Part shown: in pieces, positions 17,064 through 25,437 of the stretch
How the letters are laid out: the number at the start of each line of letters is the position of its first letter
Numbering within the stretch: the first letter of the stretch is position 1
DNA from: Bacteroidota bacterium
GTDB taxonomy: Bacteria > Bacteroidota > Bacteroidia > UKL13-3
Length of the DNA: 64,000 nt
Direction of reading: 5' to 3'
Assembly: GCA_947477885.1 (NCBI GenBank)
Contig: CANJUD010000009.1
Span: 1-64,000, forward strand
Notes under the pieces: model-generated
What the model was told of the DNA's origin: nothing
Databases searched by the model: none
The model's input: the letters and a program-made list of their open reading frames with translations, nothing else
Translations under genes and position numbers: made by a program

Positions 17064-18023
17064 ATGAAAAAGCAAATCTTGCCATTTGGGCTGTTGTTAT
17101 CTCTAACATTGCTATTTGCTTGCCATTTCGATGAGAAAGCAAACCCCGGACTTTCTAGTAATTTTAAAGCCAAATATGTGGTTATTGTATCTGTCGATGG
17201 CCCTAGGTGGAATGAAACTTGGGGCGATTCTAAACATACCTATATTCACTATCGTGAAAAACTGGCCAAGCAAGGTATTCTTTTCACTAATTTTCAAAAT
17301 ACAGGTTTTACTGCTACCAACCCAGGGCACTGTGCCATTGTAACTGGGAATCATGAAAATATTGACAATACAGGACAAGAACTACCTACTTACCCTTCCA
17401 TTTTTCAGCACTATCTTGAAGCCAGTGGTTATAGTAATTCTGCTTGCCAGATAATTGCCAGTAAAGACAAACTTGATGTGCTAGCCAACTGCAAAATGGG
17501 TTCCTATAGAAATAAATTTAACGCAGAAGTAGATATAGGAGTAAATGGCCAATTTATGGGATACCGTGAAGACAGTATTACTTTTCAACACGCTTTAAGT
17601 ATATTTAGTAACAAACATCCACGCCTCACACTTGTGCACTTCAAAGGGCCTGATATTATGGGTCATCAAAACAATTGGAGTGGCTATCTGGCTGCTATCA
17701 AAGAGACCGATAAATACCTATACGATTTTTGGAGTTATTTGCAGGCCGATCCAATCTATAAAGACCGAACAGCTTTTTTTGTAACCAACGACCATGGCAG
17801 GCACAACAACGACCATAATGATGGGTTTGTTAGCCACGGAGATGCTTGCACAGGATGTCGGCATATAGAGTTTTTAGCACTTGGTCCTGATTTTGCAAAA
17901 GCTCAAATTGTTGATCGAACTAACTATGACCAGCGAGACATATCAAAAACAATTGGCAAATTGTTGGGATTCAAAGTTCCTTATTCGCAGGGCAAAGAAA
18001 TTTATGAATTGGTTGGAAATTAA
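17064..18023 (+). CDS. Alkaline-phosphatase/nucleotide-pyrophosphatase-superfamily lipoprotein
   Basis: A 319-residue protein with a lipoprotein signal (LSLTLLFAC, Cys20). The metal-binding pattern of the alkaline phosphatase superfamily is readable: VIVSVDGPRWNET (first Asp), FTATNPGHCAIVTG (nucleophile Thr or Ser region), HFKGPDIMGHQNN (Asp/His), VTNDHGRHNNDH (Asp-His) and VSHGDAC (His). It is shorter than typical type I phosphodiesterases, so the substrate (phosphoester or sulfate ester) is open. It acts outside the cytoplasm. Its stop overlaps the stop of the convergent gene at 18020 within a TTAA. Confidence 0.85.
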   Translation: MKKQILPFGLLLSLTLLFACHFDEKANPGLSSNFKAKYVVIVSVDGPRWNETWGDSKHTYIHYREKLAKQGILFTNFQNTGFTATNPGHCAIVTGNHENIDNTGQELPTYPSIFQHYLEASGYSNSACQIIASKDKLDVLANCKMGSYRNKFNAEVDIGVNGQFMGYREDSITFQHALSIFSNKHPRLTLVHFKGPDIMGHQNNWSGYLAAIKETDKYLYDFWSYLQADPIYKDRTAFFVTNDHGRHNNDHNDGFVSHGDACTGCRHIEFLALGPDFAKAQIVDRTNYDQRDISKTIGKLLGFKVPYSQGKEIYELVGN

Positions 18024-19651
18024 TTAGTTTTCTTCTTCTCTCCCTTTTTTTCAGGTACTGGTACTTTTTCTTTCTTTTCCTCTTTATTCTCTTCCACCTT
18101 TTTCTCCTCTAATTTCTTCTTTTCTACCACCTCTTTCTTCTTCTTTTCCACTTCCACTTTTCCTTTCTTCTCAGCAGCCCACATATCTAATGTGTTTATG
18201 TAAAAACCACCAGCCATGCTTGGAGAATGCCCTATATTTACAAATGTGGTTTCACTGGTTGGCCAATACAAAGTGGGATTGGGATAATTATCGGGATCAC
18301 CCAGACTGCCTTTGCTCGACTTTACAATTCCCTCTGCATCTATTAAATAAAACTTGGCATCAGTACCATTCCCTGTCATTATATATACGCTTTGAATAAA
18401 TTTGCCACTATGCATTGTAGCTGCTGTATAAGCTTTTTGCCATTCCATTTTCCCTACTGCATCAAATCTGCTAATCATTACATTTCTCATATGAGTTTCA
18501 TAAGGAAGTTTGTATTCAAATTTATCACTAAGGTTATTGTATTTCAAAGCATCAGCTGGATTTTTAAACTGATAACTGACCAGATAGTATCCCCCAGTAT
18601 TATCAAAAAATATTCTACTTGTGGCAAAAGTATGCACTGTTCTATCTTTAGGGTCTTTATTCGGACTTCCTTTTACAACAGGCATTACTTCATTAACCAA
18701 ATCAAAAACTTCTGTGGTAGGAAATTCACCTTTTGATGGGTCGAAGAAATAGCTGAACACGCCATCGACAGCATCTAAATTTGATTTGCCAGAATAGTAT
18801 CCATTTACCAATACAAAATTATTTGGCATTACTTGGGCAACAAAATGCGATATGGTTTTCATATTATTCATTGGCATATCTGCTGATACGGTTAGATCTG
18901 CATTGTCTTTATAAAACATTTTGAAAACTTGGTCCACTTTTTTTTGTGTATTCAATTTAGCAAAACAGGCCAATACAAATACGCTCCCATCATTACCTAC
19001 TGTGGGAGATAAACGTACATTGTTTCCTTTAGGAATAGGTATTTCTATAATACGGGTTTGGTCAGTGGTATTTGCAAGTGCATCAAGCACACATACATGC
19101 ACATCTAATTTTTCTTCTTTGGCTACCATATACAAACGGTAAATAAAGAAAGCTACTTTGGTGCTATCAGGTGAATACGAATGTTCCACCCCAACAAACT
19201 CATCGGGCTTTTTGGTTTCTATCCCAACCAATTCGCGGCCCATTCCTCCATCAGGTTCTCCATCTTCCACACTCAAATAACCACCATAAATAGATAGTTT
19301 TTTATCTGCCTTTTCATAATAACTATTTATCATGAAAAGTTTGTCTTGGGCTTTTAGTACTTTGTGCAGTGTGTGTGGTTTGTTAGTCTCATTTAATAGC
19401 TTTACTTTCTTGCTACTTATTTTAGTTGCCTTGTTATCATACTCATCTATATAGCTTTCAGTACTGCCATTTGCATTGGTATTTTTGGAGGGGCAGATAA
19501 TCATATAGGTTTTACCCTTTGAGTATACGCAGAATGGAGATACCACACCATGTTGCATCAATATTTTGTTGCCAAAGCCAAATGCTTTTTGTGCATGAAC
19601 AAAGGTGTTGCTCAGCATAAGAGCAAGTGTGAAGGCAAATAGTTTTCTCAT
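18020..19651 (-). CDS. Exported protein of unknown function with a Lys/Glu-rich tail
   Basis: The 543-residue reading starts at the ATG at 19651, which places a signal peptide (MRKLFAFTLALMLSNTFVHA) at the N-terminus. A start at 19708 would bury it. Residues about 20-490 look beta-rich and resemble a WD/Kelch-like propeller (SYSPDSTKVAFFIYRLYM; RLSPTVGNDGSVFVLACF), with no family recognised. The last 50 or so residues are almost only Lys, Glu and Val (KVEVEKKKKEVVEKKK type). No T9SS sorting domain is seen. It lies 66 bases after the sigma factor/membrane protein pair and may belong to that operon. Confidence 0.7.
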   Translation of the reverse strand: MRKLFAFTLALMLSNTFVHAQKAFGFGNKILMQHGVVSPFCVYSKGKTYMIICPSKNTNANGSTESYIDEYDNKATKISSKKVKLLNETNKPHTLHKVLKAQDKLFMINSYYEKADKKLSIYGGYLSVEDGEPDGGMGRELVGIETKKPDEFVGVEHSYSPDSTKVAFFIYRLYMVAKEEKLDVHVCVLDALANTTDQTRIIEIPIPKGNNVRLSPTVGNDGSVFVLACFAKLNTQKKVDQVFKMFYKDNADLTVSADMPMNNMKTISHFVAQVMPNNFVLVNGYYSGKSNLDAVDGVFSYFFDPSKGEFPTTEVFDLVNEVMPVVKGSPNKDPKDRTVHTFATSRIFFDNTGGYYLVSYQFKNPADALKYNNLSDKFEYKLPYETHMRNVMISRFDAVGKMEWQKAYTAATMHSGKFIQSVYIMTGNGTDAKFYLIDAEGIVKSSKGSLGDPDNYPNPTLYWPTSETTFVNIGHSPSMAGGFYINTLDMWAAEKKGKVEVEKKKKEVVEKKKLEEKKVEENKEEKKEKVPVPEKKGEKKKTN

Positions 19652-19717
19652 TTTACTTTTGTAATGTTTAGTGGCAAAAGTAATATGAAAACGAAAACGA
19701 TTTGTCAATAACAGATT

Positions 19718-21034
19718 TTAAAGCCTTTTTTCGAGACCTAAAGTTATACCATAGGTGTGTGGTAATTGCTTCGCATAGGTATATCTGATAAGCGGCGTAA
19801 TAGCTCTTGAAAGATAAAGACCCGCATTGAAAGAGACAGATTTTGATAAATGAAGTCCGACCCCGGTTCTAACAGACATATTGAAAATATGAGATACACC
19901 CGCATAACCATCAATCTGGTTAACGGTAGTAAAACCTACATGGTCTACATCGAGCAAGCTGGCTTTGATGGCCGTTATTCGGCAATAACTAATGGATGGC
20001 TCAAAAAAGAAATTGTACTTTTTACCATAATTGTAATATCCAAAAGTAAGTGGCACTTCCCTGAAAAAATAATAATTGGTACCACCGTTATAATTCTGCC
20101 CAGCATAAATAGAATCAGTTTGTTTGGTAAATGTATAAGGGTATTTTTTCTTTACAAGTTCATCAATACCTATTGGAGGAGCTTCAAATGCAACATTCAC
20201 ATCGCGCTTGTTATAAATTAAATCCTCACTATAATGCGTAATACGAATACCTGTACCCACCATCAAATGCTTGCTGAAACAATATTTGATTGCAATACCA
20301 CCTGACAAGTTCCAATTATCATACTCTACACTGTTCCTTACTTTTACATAGTTTTTTTGGTCGGGTGTAGCATCAGAATTGGCGATTAGTGCCCTTCCAG
20401 ATTTATAAACATTATTAACCGATTCAAAAACCCAACTACAAGGTTTTTCAATGCTACTCTTATTATCTTGGGAGTTATTTTTAACTTCAGGTATTATAAC
20501 CTTTGGAGTTTGATAAGGCTTTATTTTATAACGATTGGGTGCTTCGGCCTTAAGGATTGAAGAGAAAAGCGTTGTTTTCTTAATACTATTTAAATTAGTC
20601 AAGTCAATATAATCATGAGTATTAAAATCAGTATTACTAATCTCTGAGGCCATAAGCACCTGTGCTCTTTCATTTAAAGAAGTATTTGCTGCACTAGTTA
20701 CGTTATTAGGTGGGTTCTGTATTACATTCCCAGCATTAGAATTATTCAAATTTAAATTGGAAGAGACCGCAATGTCATGCTGCTTAACTGCATCATTAAT
20801 ATTAGAAGGTTTTGTTAAAGTTTGAGTGAGGTCGACTTTTTTATCGTTGTTATTTATACAATATACTGCTATGCCTCCAACTAAACACATTGGAAGCAGC
20901 CACATCATCCATATAAGGCCAAGTCTTTTCTTCTCTTGGGGCAGTTCTGCCTCAATCCTACCCCACATATTACCAGGTGGCGTATGTTCGGCATCATCTA
21001 TTTTATGCCTGATGCTATTTTCGAAATTATCCAT
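19718..21034 (-). CDS. Single-pass membrane protein with a barrel-like C-terminal domain, coupled to a sigma factor
   Basis: A 438-residue protein. Residues 1-37 are cytoplasm-like (MDNFENSIRHKIDDAEHTPP), followed by one transmembrane helix (LGLIWMMWLLPMCLVGGIAVYC, about 39-60), an Asn/Ser-rich linker to about 210, then about 220 residues with alternating hydrophobic strands that resemble outer-membrane barrel proteins (LSGGIAIKYCFSKHLMVGTGIRI; the end is YGITLGLEKRL). Its start overlaps the sigma factor gene by 8 bases. Position and topology suggest an anti-sigma or surface-sensing partner, but the first 37 residues show no zinc-binding anti-sigma motif, so this is inference. Confidence 0.65.
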   Translation of the reverse strand: MDNFENSIRHKIDDAEHTPPGNMWGRIEAELPQEKKRLGLIWMMWLLPMCLVGGIAVYCINNNDKKVDLTQTLTKPSNINDAVKQHDIAVSSNLNLNNSNAGNVIQNPPNNVTSAANTSLNERAQVLMASEISNTDFNTHDYIDLTNLNSIKKTTLFSSILKAEAPNRYKIKPYQTPKVIIPEVKNNSQDNKSSIEKPCSWVFESVNNVYKSGRALIANSDATPDQKNYVKVRNSVEYDNWNLSGGIAIKYCFSKHLMVGTGIRITHYSEDLIYNKRDVNVAFEAPPIGIDELVKKKYPYTFTKQTDSIYAGQNYNGGTNYYFFREVPLTFGYYNYGKKYNFFFEPSISYCRITAIKASLLDVDHVGFTTVNQIDGYAGVSHIFNMSVRTGVGLHLSKSVSFNAGLYLSRAITPLIRYTYAKQLPHTYGITLGLEKRL

Positions 21035-21581
21035 TGCTTTGCTTTTGTTCTATCATTCTTGGTTTGGGGTCTATCATTTCTTGCAAACTTTTTTTAGCCC
21101 TTGCATATTGGCTTTTAGAAGTTCCTTCACTGATGCCGAGCATCTCTCCTATCTCGTAATGTTTATATCCTTCAACTGCATATAAATTAAATATTTGTTT
21201 ATACCCATCAGGCAGTTTATTTACCAAATCCATCACCTCAATTACTGACATGCTATCAATAACACTAGGTTCAGTAGCACTGTTATCAGGCACAAATTCA
21301 ACACTATCTATAATACTACGTTTATTGCGGCGATAATGTTGAATAGCAGTATTGATCATGATAGTTTTAATCCATGCTCCAAAGGGACCGATAGGCAAGT
21401 ATTTATTAATCCCGTTAAATACTTTTACAAAACCTTCCTGAAGAACATCTTCAGCATCCATGCGATCGGAAGCATAGCGGAAACAAACGGCAAACATCTT
21501 TGAAGCATATAACTTATAAAGTTTATGCTGTGCGGCCCTGTCGCCTCTTTTGCATCCTTCTATCATTTCAGCTTCGTCCAT
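21027..21581 (-). CDS. ECF-type RNA polymerase sigma-70 factor
   Basis: A 184-residue sigma factor with region 2 (ALYKLYASKMF-like helix; FRYASDRMDAEDVLQEGFVKVF, about residues 35-57) and region 4 (LPDGYKQIFNLYAVEGYKHYEIGEMLGISEGTSKSQYARAKKSL, about 122-165). No anti-sigma-like or SnoaL extension is present. It directs RNA polymerase to an unidentified regulon. The downstream partner overlaps it by 8 bases, implying stoichiometric expression. Many Bacteroidota encode several such factors beside membrane partners. Confidence 0.92.
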   Translation of the reverse strand: MDEAEMIEGCKRGDRAAQHKLYKLYASKMFAVCFRYASDRMDAEDVLQEGFVKVFNGINKYLPIGPFGAWIKTIMINTAIQHYRRNKRSIIDSVEFVPDNSATEPSVIDSMSVIEVMDLVNKLPDGYKQIFNLYAVEGYKHYEIGEMLGISEGTSKSQYARAKKSLQEMIDPKPRMIEQKQSNG

Positions 21582-21830
21582 GGCAAAATATTGTTATTAT
21601 TACCTCTTCTAAAAATGGTAACGATAACAAAGATAAAACAGTTGCATCAAACAAATATTTTTTTATTTTATTGTAACCAAGCTTTAAAAGTTGGCGTTAT
21701 ACCATTGAATTTCCCTGAAAAATGGGTTAGTGGTTTTGCCCCGCCAATGCTTTTCCCCCTGCATTTGACGGGGTTTTGTTTTTTAGTAATAAGGGGTAAG
21801 GAATAAGTAGTGAGTGGCTGACGCAGAATT
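21582..21830. other. Intergenic region with hairpin and repeat half-element
   Basis: Two structures are visible. One is a hairpin around 21738-21771 (CCCCGCC...GACGGGG) followed by a T-rich run on the + strand. The other is the repeat AAGGGGTAAGGAATAAGTAG, which runs into AGTGGCTGACGCA (21813-21825) and ends 6 bases before the rnhA stop. The same AGTGGCTGACGCA occurs at 41647-41659. Confidence 0.6.
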
Positions 21831-22286
21831 TTACTCCCTGTTCTCTTCAAAATACCGGTCAATGGGCAAATTAGAGCCCTGAGATGCAGCCACAGCCAAT
21901 TGGTCACATCGTTCATTCATCGGATGCCCAGCATGTCCTTTTATCCACTGCATTTTTACTTTATGTTGCGTAAACAAACTATAAAACTGGGCCCATAAGT
22001 CTGGGTTCTTTTTCCCTTTAAATTTTTTGTTAATCCAATCCAATAACCAACCTTTATTAATTGCATCACATACATATTTACTATCTGACCAAATGGTGAC
22101 ATCGGTGCCTTCATTTTTCAATTGCTCCAATGCAACAATGCAGGCCAGCAATTCCATTCTGTTGTTGGTGGTAAGTTTAAATCCGCCACTTAGCTCTTTC
22201 CTTTTTTCTTTGTAGGTGAGTATTGCACCGTAACCACCTGGACCAGGATTTCCGCTGCAAGCCCCATCTGTATATATATTTACCAT
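21831..22286 (-). CDS. rnhA: Ribonuclease HI
   Basis: A 151-residue enzyme of the normal RNase HI length. The catalytic carboxylates are present: Asp7 (IYTDGACSGNPGPGG), Glu45 (TNNRMELLACI), Asp68 (TIWSDSKYV) and Asp128 (NERCDQLA), with the conserved His in IKGHAGHPMN. It degrades RNA in RNA-DNA hybrids. It is transcribed alone, with the divergent TlpA-like gene starting about 100 bases away. Confidence 0.95.
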   Translation of the reverse strand: MVNIYTDGACSGNPGPGGYGAILTYKEKRKELSGGFKLTTNNRMELLACIVALEQLKNEGTDVTIWSDSKYVCDAINKGWLLDWINKKFKGKKNPDLWAQFYSLFTQHKVKMQWIKGHAGHPMNERCDQLAVAASQGSNLPIDRYFEENRE

Positions 22287-22391
22287 TAGATTGCAAAAAT
22301 ACTTAAATATATATACATGATACCGAATTTTATTTTTACATTTGTTGCGTCTTTGGCATCACAATTGACTTAAAGACAAAAAAACAAGACC

Positions 22392-22937
22392 ATGAGATTC
22401 CTAATCAACAAATTATCTAAAAAAACTAAGCCGATGCGTAAAAAAATAATTTTGCTCAGCCTGCTGGCCACTAGTGTATTCGCACTTCAAAGTTTTAAGC
22501 AAACGAAAAGATTGCCCGATGTAAAACTAAAAGATATTAATGGTATAGAAAAAAACGTGAGTGATTATGGCAAAACGGGGCGTATCACTATTATATCCCT
22601 TTGGGCAACTACATGTAAACCCTGTATTCAAGAAATAAATGCCATAAACGATTTGATGGATACATGGAAAATAAAATACAATGTGGACTTAGTGGCTGTT
22701 TCTACTGACAATGCCCGTACTTCATCAAAAGTTAAACCTTTTGTAGCCTCTCAAGGTTGGGATTTTGATGTATTGCTAGATGCCAATGAGGAGTTAAAAC
22801 AAAAGCTAAGCGTACCTTCTATACCCTATATGGTATTGGTAGACAAAAACGGGAATATAGTTGACGAACATAATGGATACTTGACTGGTGATGAATTTCA
22901 ATTAGAAGAAAAATTAAAAAAATTAACTGGACAATAA
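22392..22937 (+). CDS. TlpA-like thiol-disulfide oxidoreductase
   Basis: A 181-residue exported thioredoxin-fold protein. A second possible start at 22434 (MRKKIILLSLLATSVFA) gives a more typical signal peptide and 167 residues; the choice is open. The redox pair is Cys75-x-x-Cys78 in LWATTCKPCIQEI, followed by the conserved cis-Pro region VPSIPYMVLVDKNGNIV. Proteins of this kind reduce periplasmic disulfides, for example in cytochrome c maturation. A strong terminator follows. Confidence 0.88.
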   Translation: MRFLINKLSKKTKPMRKKIILLSLLATSVFALQSFKQTKRLPDVKLKDINGIEKNVSDYGKTGRITIISLWATTCKPCIQEINAINDLMDTWKIKYNVDLVAVSTDNARTSSKVKPFVASQGWDFDVLLDANEELKQKLSVPSIPYMVLVDKNGNIVDEHNGYLTGDEFQLEEKLKKLTGQ

Positions 22938-22961
22938 TATACTAATTAAAATATTTGATTA

Positions 22962-22988
22962 AGCCACTCCCCAATGAGTGGCTTTTTT
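22962..22988 (+). terminator. Terminator of the TlpA-like gene
   Basis: Perfect arms AGCCACTC (22962-22969) and GAGTGGCT (22976-22983) are followed by TTTTTT. It sits 25 bases after the stop at 22937. Confidence 0.9.
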
Positions 22989-23040
22989 ATTAGGTCATTT
23001 TTCAAATAGAAGTTCATCGCAAAACCTCATATTTTAACAC

Positions 23041-23048
23041 TAATTTTG
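23041..23048 (+). promoter_or_regulatory. -7 box candidate of trpS
   Basis: TAATTTTG fits TAnnTTTG and lies only 5 bases before the trpS ATG, which would give a leaderless or very short-leader mRNA. No matching -33 TTG is visible at the right distance, so confidence is limited. Confidence 0.35.
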
Positions 23049-23053
23049 CCGCA

Positions 23054-24061
23054 ATGAATCAAAAAGAAATTGTGGTAAGCGGCGTTAGGCCAACAGGGAA
23101 ATTGCACTTGGGAAATTACTTTGGTGCCGTTCAGCAGTTTTTGAAAATGCAGGAGCAGTTCGACTGTTATTTTTTTATTGCCGATTACCATTCTCTCACT
23201 ACACACCCTTCGCCTGATGGATTGCATAATAGTGTTAAACAAGTATTGGCCGAATACTTGGCCTGTGGGCTCGATCCTGACAAATGCACTTTATATATAC
23301 AAAGTGATTTGCCTCAAATACCTGAGTTATATATGATATTAAACATGAATGCATATATGGGTGAGCTGGAAAGGGTAGCATCTTTCAAAGAAAAAGTAAA
23401 ATCGCAACCCGATAATATAAATGCGGGTTTGCTTACCTACCCAGTATTGATGGCCGCAGATATTATTATGCATAAAGCTACCAAAGTACCGGTGGGTAAA
23501 GACCAAGAACAACACTTAGAAATGGCCCGAACTTTTGGCAACCGTTTCAATAGAATATATAATTGTGAGTGTTTCCCCGAACCCCATGCATTTAACTTTG
23601 GAGATAATTTGGTAAAAGTTCCGGGCCTAAGCGGAAAAGGGAAAATGAGCAAATCGGAAAACGAGAACTTTGCTATATTTTTGGCTGATGAGCCCGAACT
23701 TATTCGCAAAAAAATGATGCGTGCAGTTACTGATACTGGTCCAACCGAGCCTAACCAGCCAGTAACTGAGCCAGTACAAAATTTATTCGATTTGATGAAA
23801 TTAGTTTCAACAGCTGATACTTTGCAGCACTTTACAGAAACATATAATAATGCCACCATTCGTTATGGTGATTTGAAAAAACAATTGGCCGAGGATATGA
23901 TAGTATTTACACAGCCCATTCGTGAAAAAATAAATGTTATATTATCCAATACAAGTTTACTTGGGAAAGTGGCAAAGCAAGGAGCTGAGAAAGCCAATGA
24001 AAGTGCGAACAAAACCATGAAAGAAGTGAGAGAAATTATGGGGTTTAGAAAATTTTATTAA
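23054..24061 (+). CDS. trpS: Tryptophanyl-tRNA synthetase
   Basis: A 335-residue class I synthetase of normal TrpRS length. The HIGH-like signature is PTGKLHLGNYFGA at the N-terminus and the KMSKS motif is in LSGKGKMSKSEN. The tryptophan-specific region FFIADYHSLTTH and GKDQEQHLEMAR are present. It charges tRNA-Trp in the cytoplasm. It is followed after 8 bases by hisS, so the two synthetase genes and bshC form one operon. Confidence 0.97.
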   Translation: MNQKEIVVSGVRPTGKLHLGNYFGAVQQFLKMQEQFDCYFFIADYHSLTTHPSPDGLHNSVKQVLAEYLACGLDPDKCTLYIQSDLPQIPELYMILNMNAYMGELERVASFKEKVKSQPDNINAGLLTYPVLMAADIIMHKATKVPVGKDQEQHLEMARTFGNRFNRIYNCECFPEPHAFNFGDNLVKVPGLSGKGKMSKSENENFAIFLADEPELIRKKMMRAVTDTGPTEPNQPVTEPVQNLFDLMKLVSTADTLQHFTETYNNATIRYGDLKKQLAEDMIVFTQPIREKINVILSNTSLLGKVAKQGAEKANESANKTMKEVREIMGFRKFY

Positions 24062-24069
24062 TATACAAT

Positions 24070-25437
24070 ATGCAAGCATCTATCCCAAGTGGAACAAGAG
24101 ATTTTGGTCCTGTTCAGGCGCAAAAACGAAAATATATATTTAATACTTTAGAGCAGGTTTTTATTTTACATGGCTACCAGCCTATTGAAACGCCTGCAAT
24201 GGAGAATCTTTCTACATTAGCTGGTAAATATGGTGATGAGGGAGATCAACTATTATATAAAATATTAAATTCAAGATTGGGTGAATCGAAAAAAGCAGAT
24301 GAGGTAAAAGCAGAATTTGAATTAATGATGGGTGGAAAATCTTTTACTCCTTTATTAACTGAGCGTGCGTTACGTTATGATCTAACCGTTCCATTTGCAC
24401 GATTTGTGGCCATGAATCACAACAACCTGCCAATGCCTTTTAAACGCTATCAGATACAACCCGTATGGCGTGCTGATAGGCCACAGAAAGGACGCTACAG
24501 AGAGTTTTATCAGTGCGATGTGGATGTGGTTGGGAGCAATACTATATATAATGAAGCTGAATTGGTTTCTATATATAATATGGCTTTTGAGAAATTAGGA
24601 TTAAAACATTATCAGATAAAAATAAATCACCGCAAATTATTACAAGGAATTGCATTATATATAAATGCCGAGGATAAATTTATTGATTTAACAATTGCTA
24701 TTGATAAATTGGATAAAATAGGAGTGGACGGTGTGAGCCTAGAGCTTGTGAAACGTGGGTTTGAGCAAAGTCAGATAGAAAAAGTATTATCAATTTTTAT
24801 AATTACTGGAAGTGCGGCTGAAAAACTAAATCAGATACAAGAAACTATATCGAATCATTTTATAAAGGCTGCCGTTGAAGAATTAACTCAATTACTTGCA
24901 TTGAGTAAAAATGCAAAGATAGAAATCGATTTTACACTAGCTCGCGGATTAAACTATTATACAGGTTGTATTTTTGAAGTAGTGGTGAATGACCCTGCTT
25001 GCACATTTAGTGGAAGTATTTCAGGCGGTGGTAGGTATGATAATTTAACAGGGATTTTCGGATTACCTTATGTAAGTGGAGTCGGCATCAGCTTTGGTGC
25101 TGATAGGATTTATGATGTGATGGAAGAGTTGAATTTGTTCCCTGAAAGTATTATACAAAATAACAGTATCCTTATTTGCGGAATGGACGATGAAAGTGTA
25201 CACGCTGGTTTTGAATTGCAGAATATATTAATTCAAAATAATATTATATGTGAATTATATCCTGAAGCTGCCAAGCCTAAAAAAATGTTTGGCTATGCAG
25301 ATAAGAAAGGATTGAAAAAAGTAATCATTATAGGCGAGAACGAACGCCTTAGCAAAACATATACTGTTAAAGACATGACAGTGGGCGAACAACAAACAAT
25401 CTCATTTGAACAATTGTTGAATGAATTAACAGCATGA
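24070..25437 (+). CDS. hisS: Histidyl-tRNA synthetase
   Basis: A 455-residue class II synthetase. Visible signatures are the N-terminal PSGTRDFGPVQAQKR, motif 2 with RYQIQPVWRADRPQKGRYREFYQCDVDVVG, and the His-specific ARGLNYYTGCIFEV with SGGGRYDNL...GVGISFGADRI near motif 3. The C-terminal anticodon-binding domain (SILICGMDDES through KKVIIIGENE) is complete. The stop overlaps the bshC start by 4 bases (ATGA), indicating coupling. Confidence 0.97.
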   Translation: MQASIPSGTRDFGPVQAQKRKYIFNTLEQVFILHGYQPIETPAMENLSTLAGKYGDEGDQLLYKILNSRLGESKKADEVKAEFELMMGGKSFTPLLTERALRYDLTVPFARFVAMNHNNLPMPFKRYQIQPVWRADRPQKGRYREFYQCDVDVVGSNTIYNEAELVSIYNMAFEKLGLKHYQIKINHRKLLQGIALYINAEDKFIDLTIAIDKLDKIGVDGVSLELVKRGFEQSQIEKVLSIFIITGSAAEKLNQIQETISNHFIKAAVEELTQLLALSKNAKIEIDFTLARGLNYYTGCIFEVVVNDPACTFSGSISGGGRYDNLTGIFGLPYVSGVGISFGADRIYDVMEELNLFPESIIQNNSILICGMDDESVHAGFELQNILIQNNIICELYPEAAKPKKMFGYADKKGLKKVIIIGENERLSKTYTVKDMTVGEQQTISFEQLLNELTA

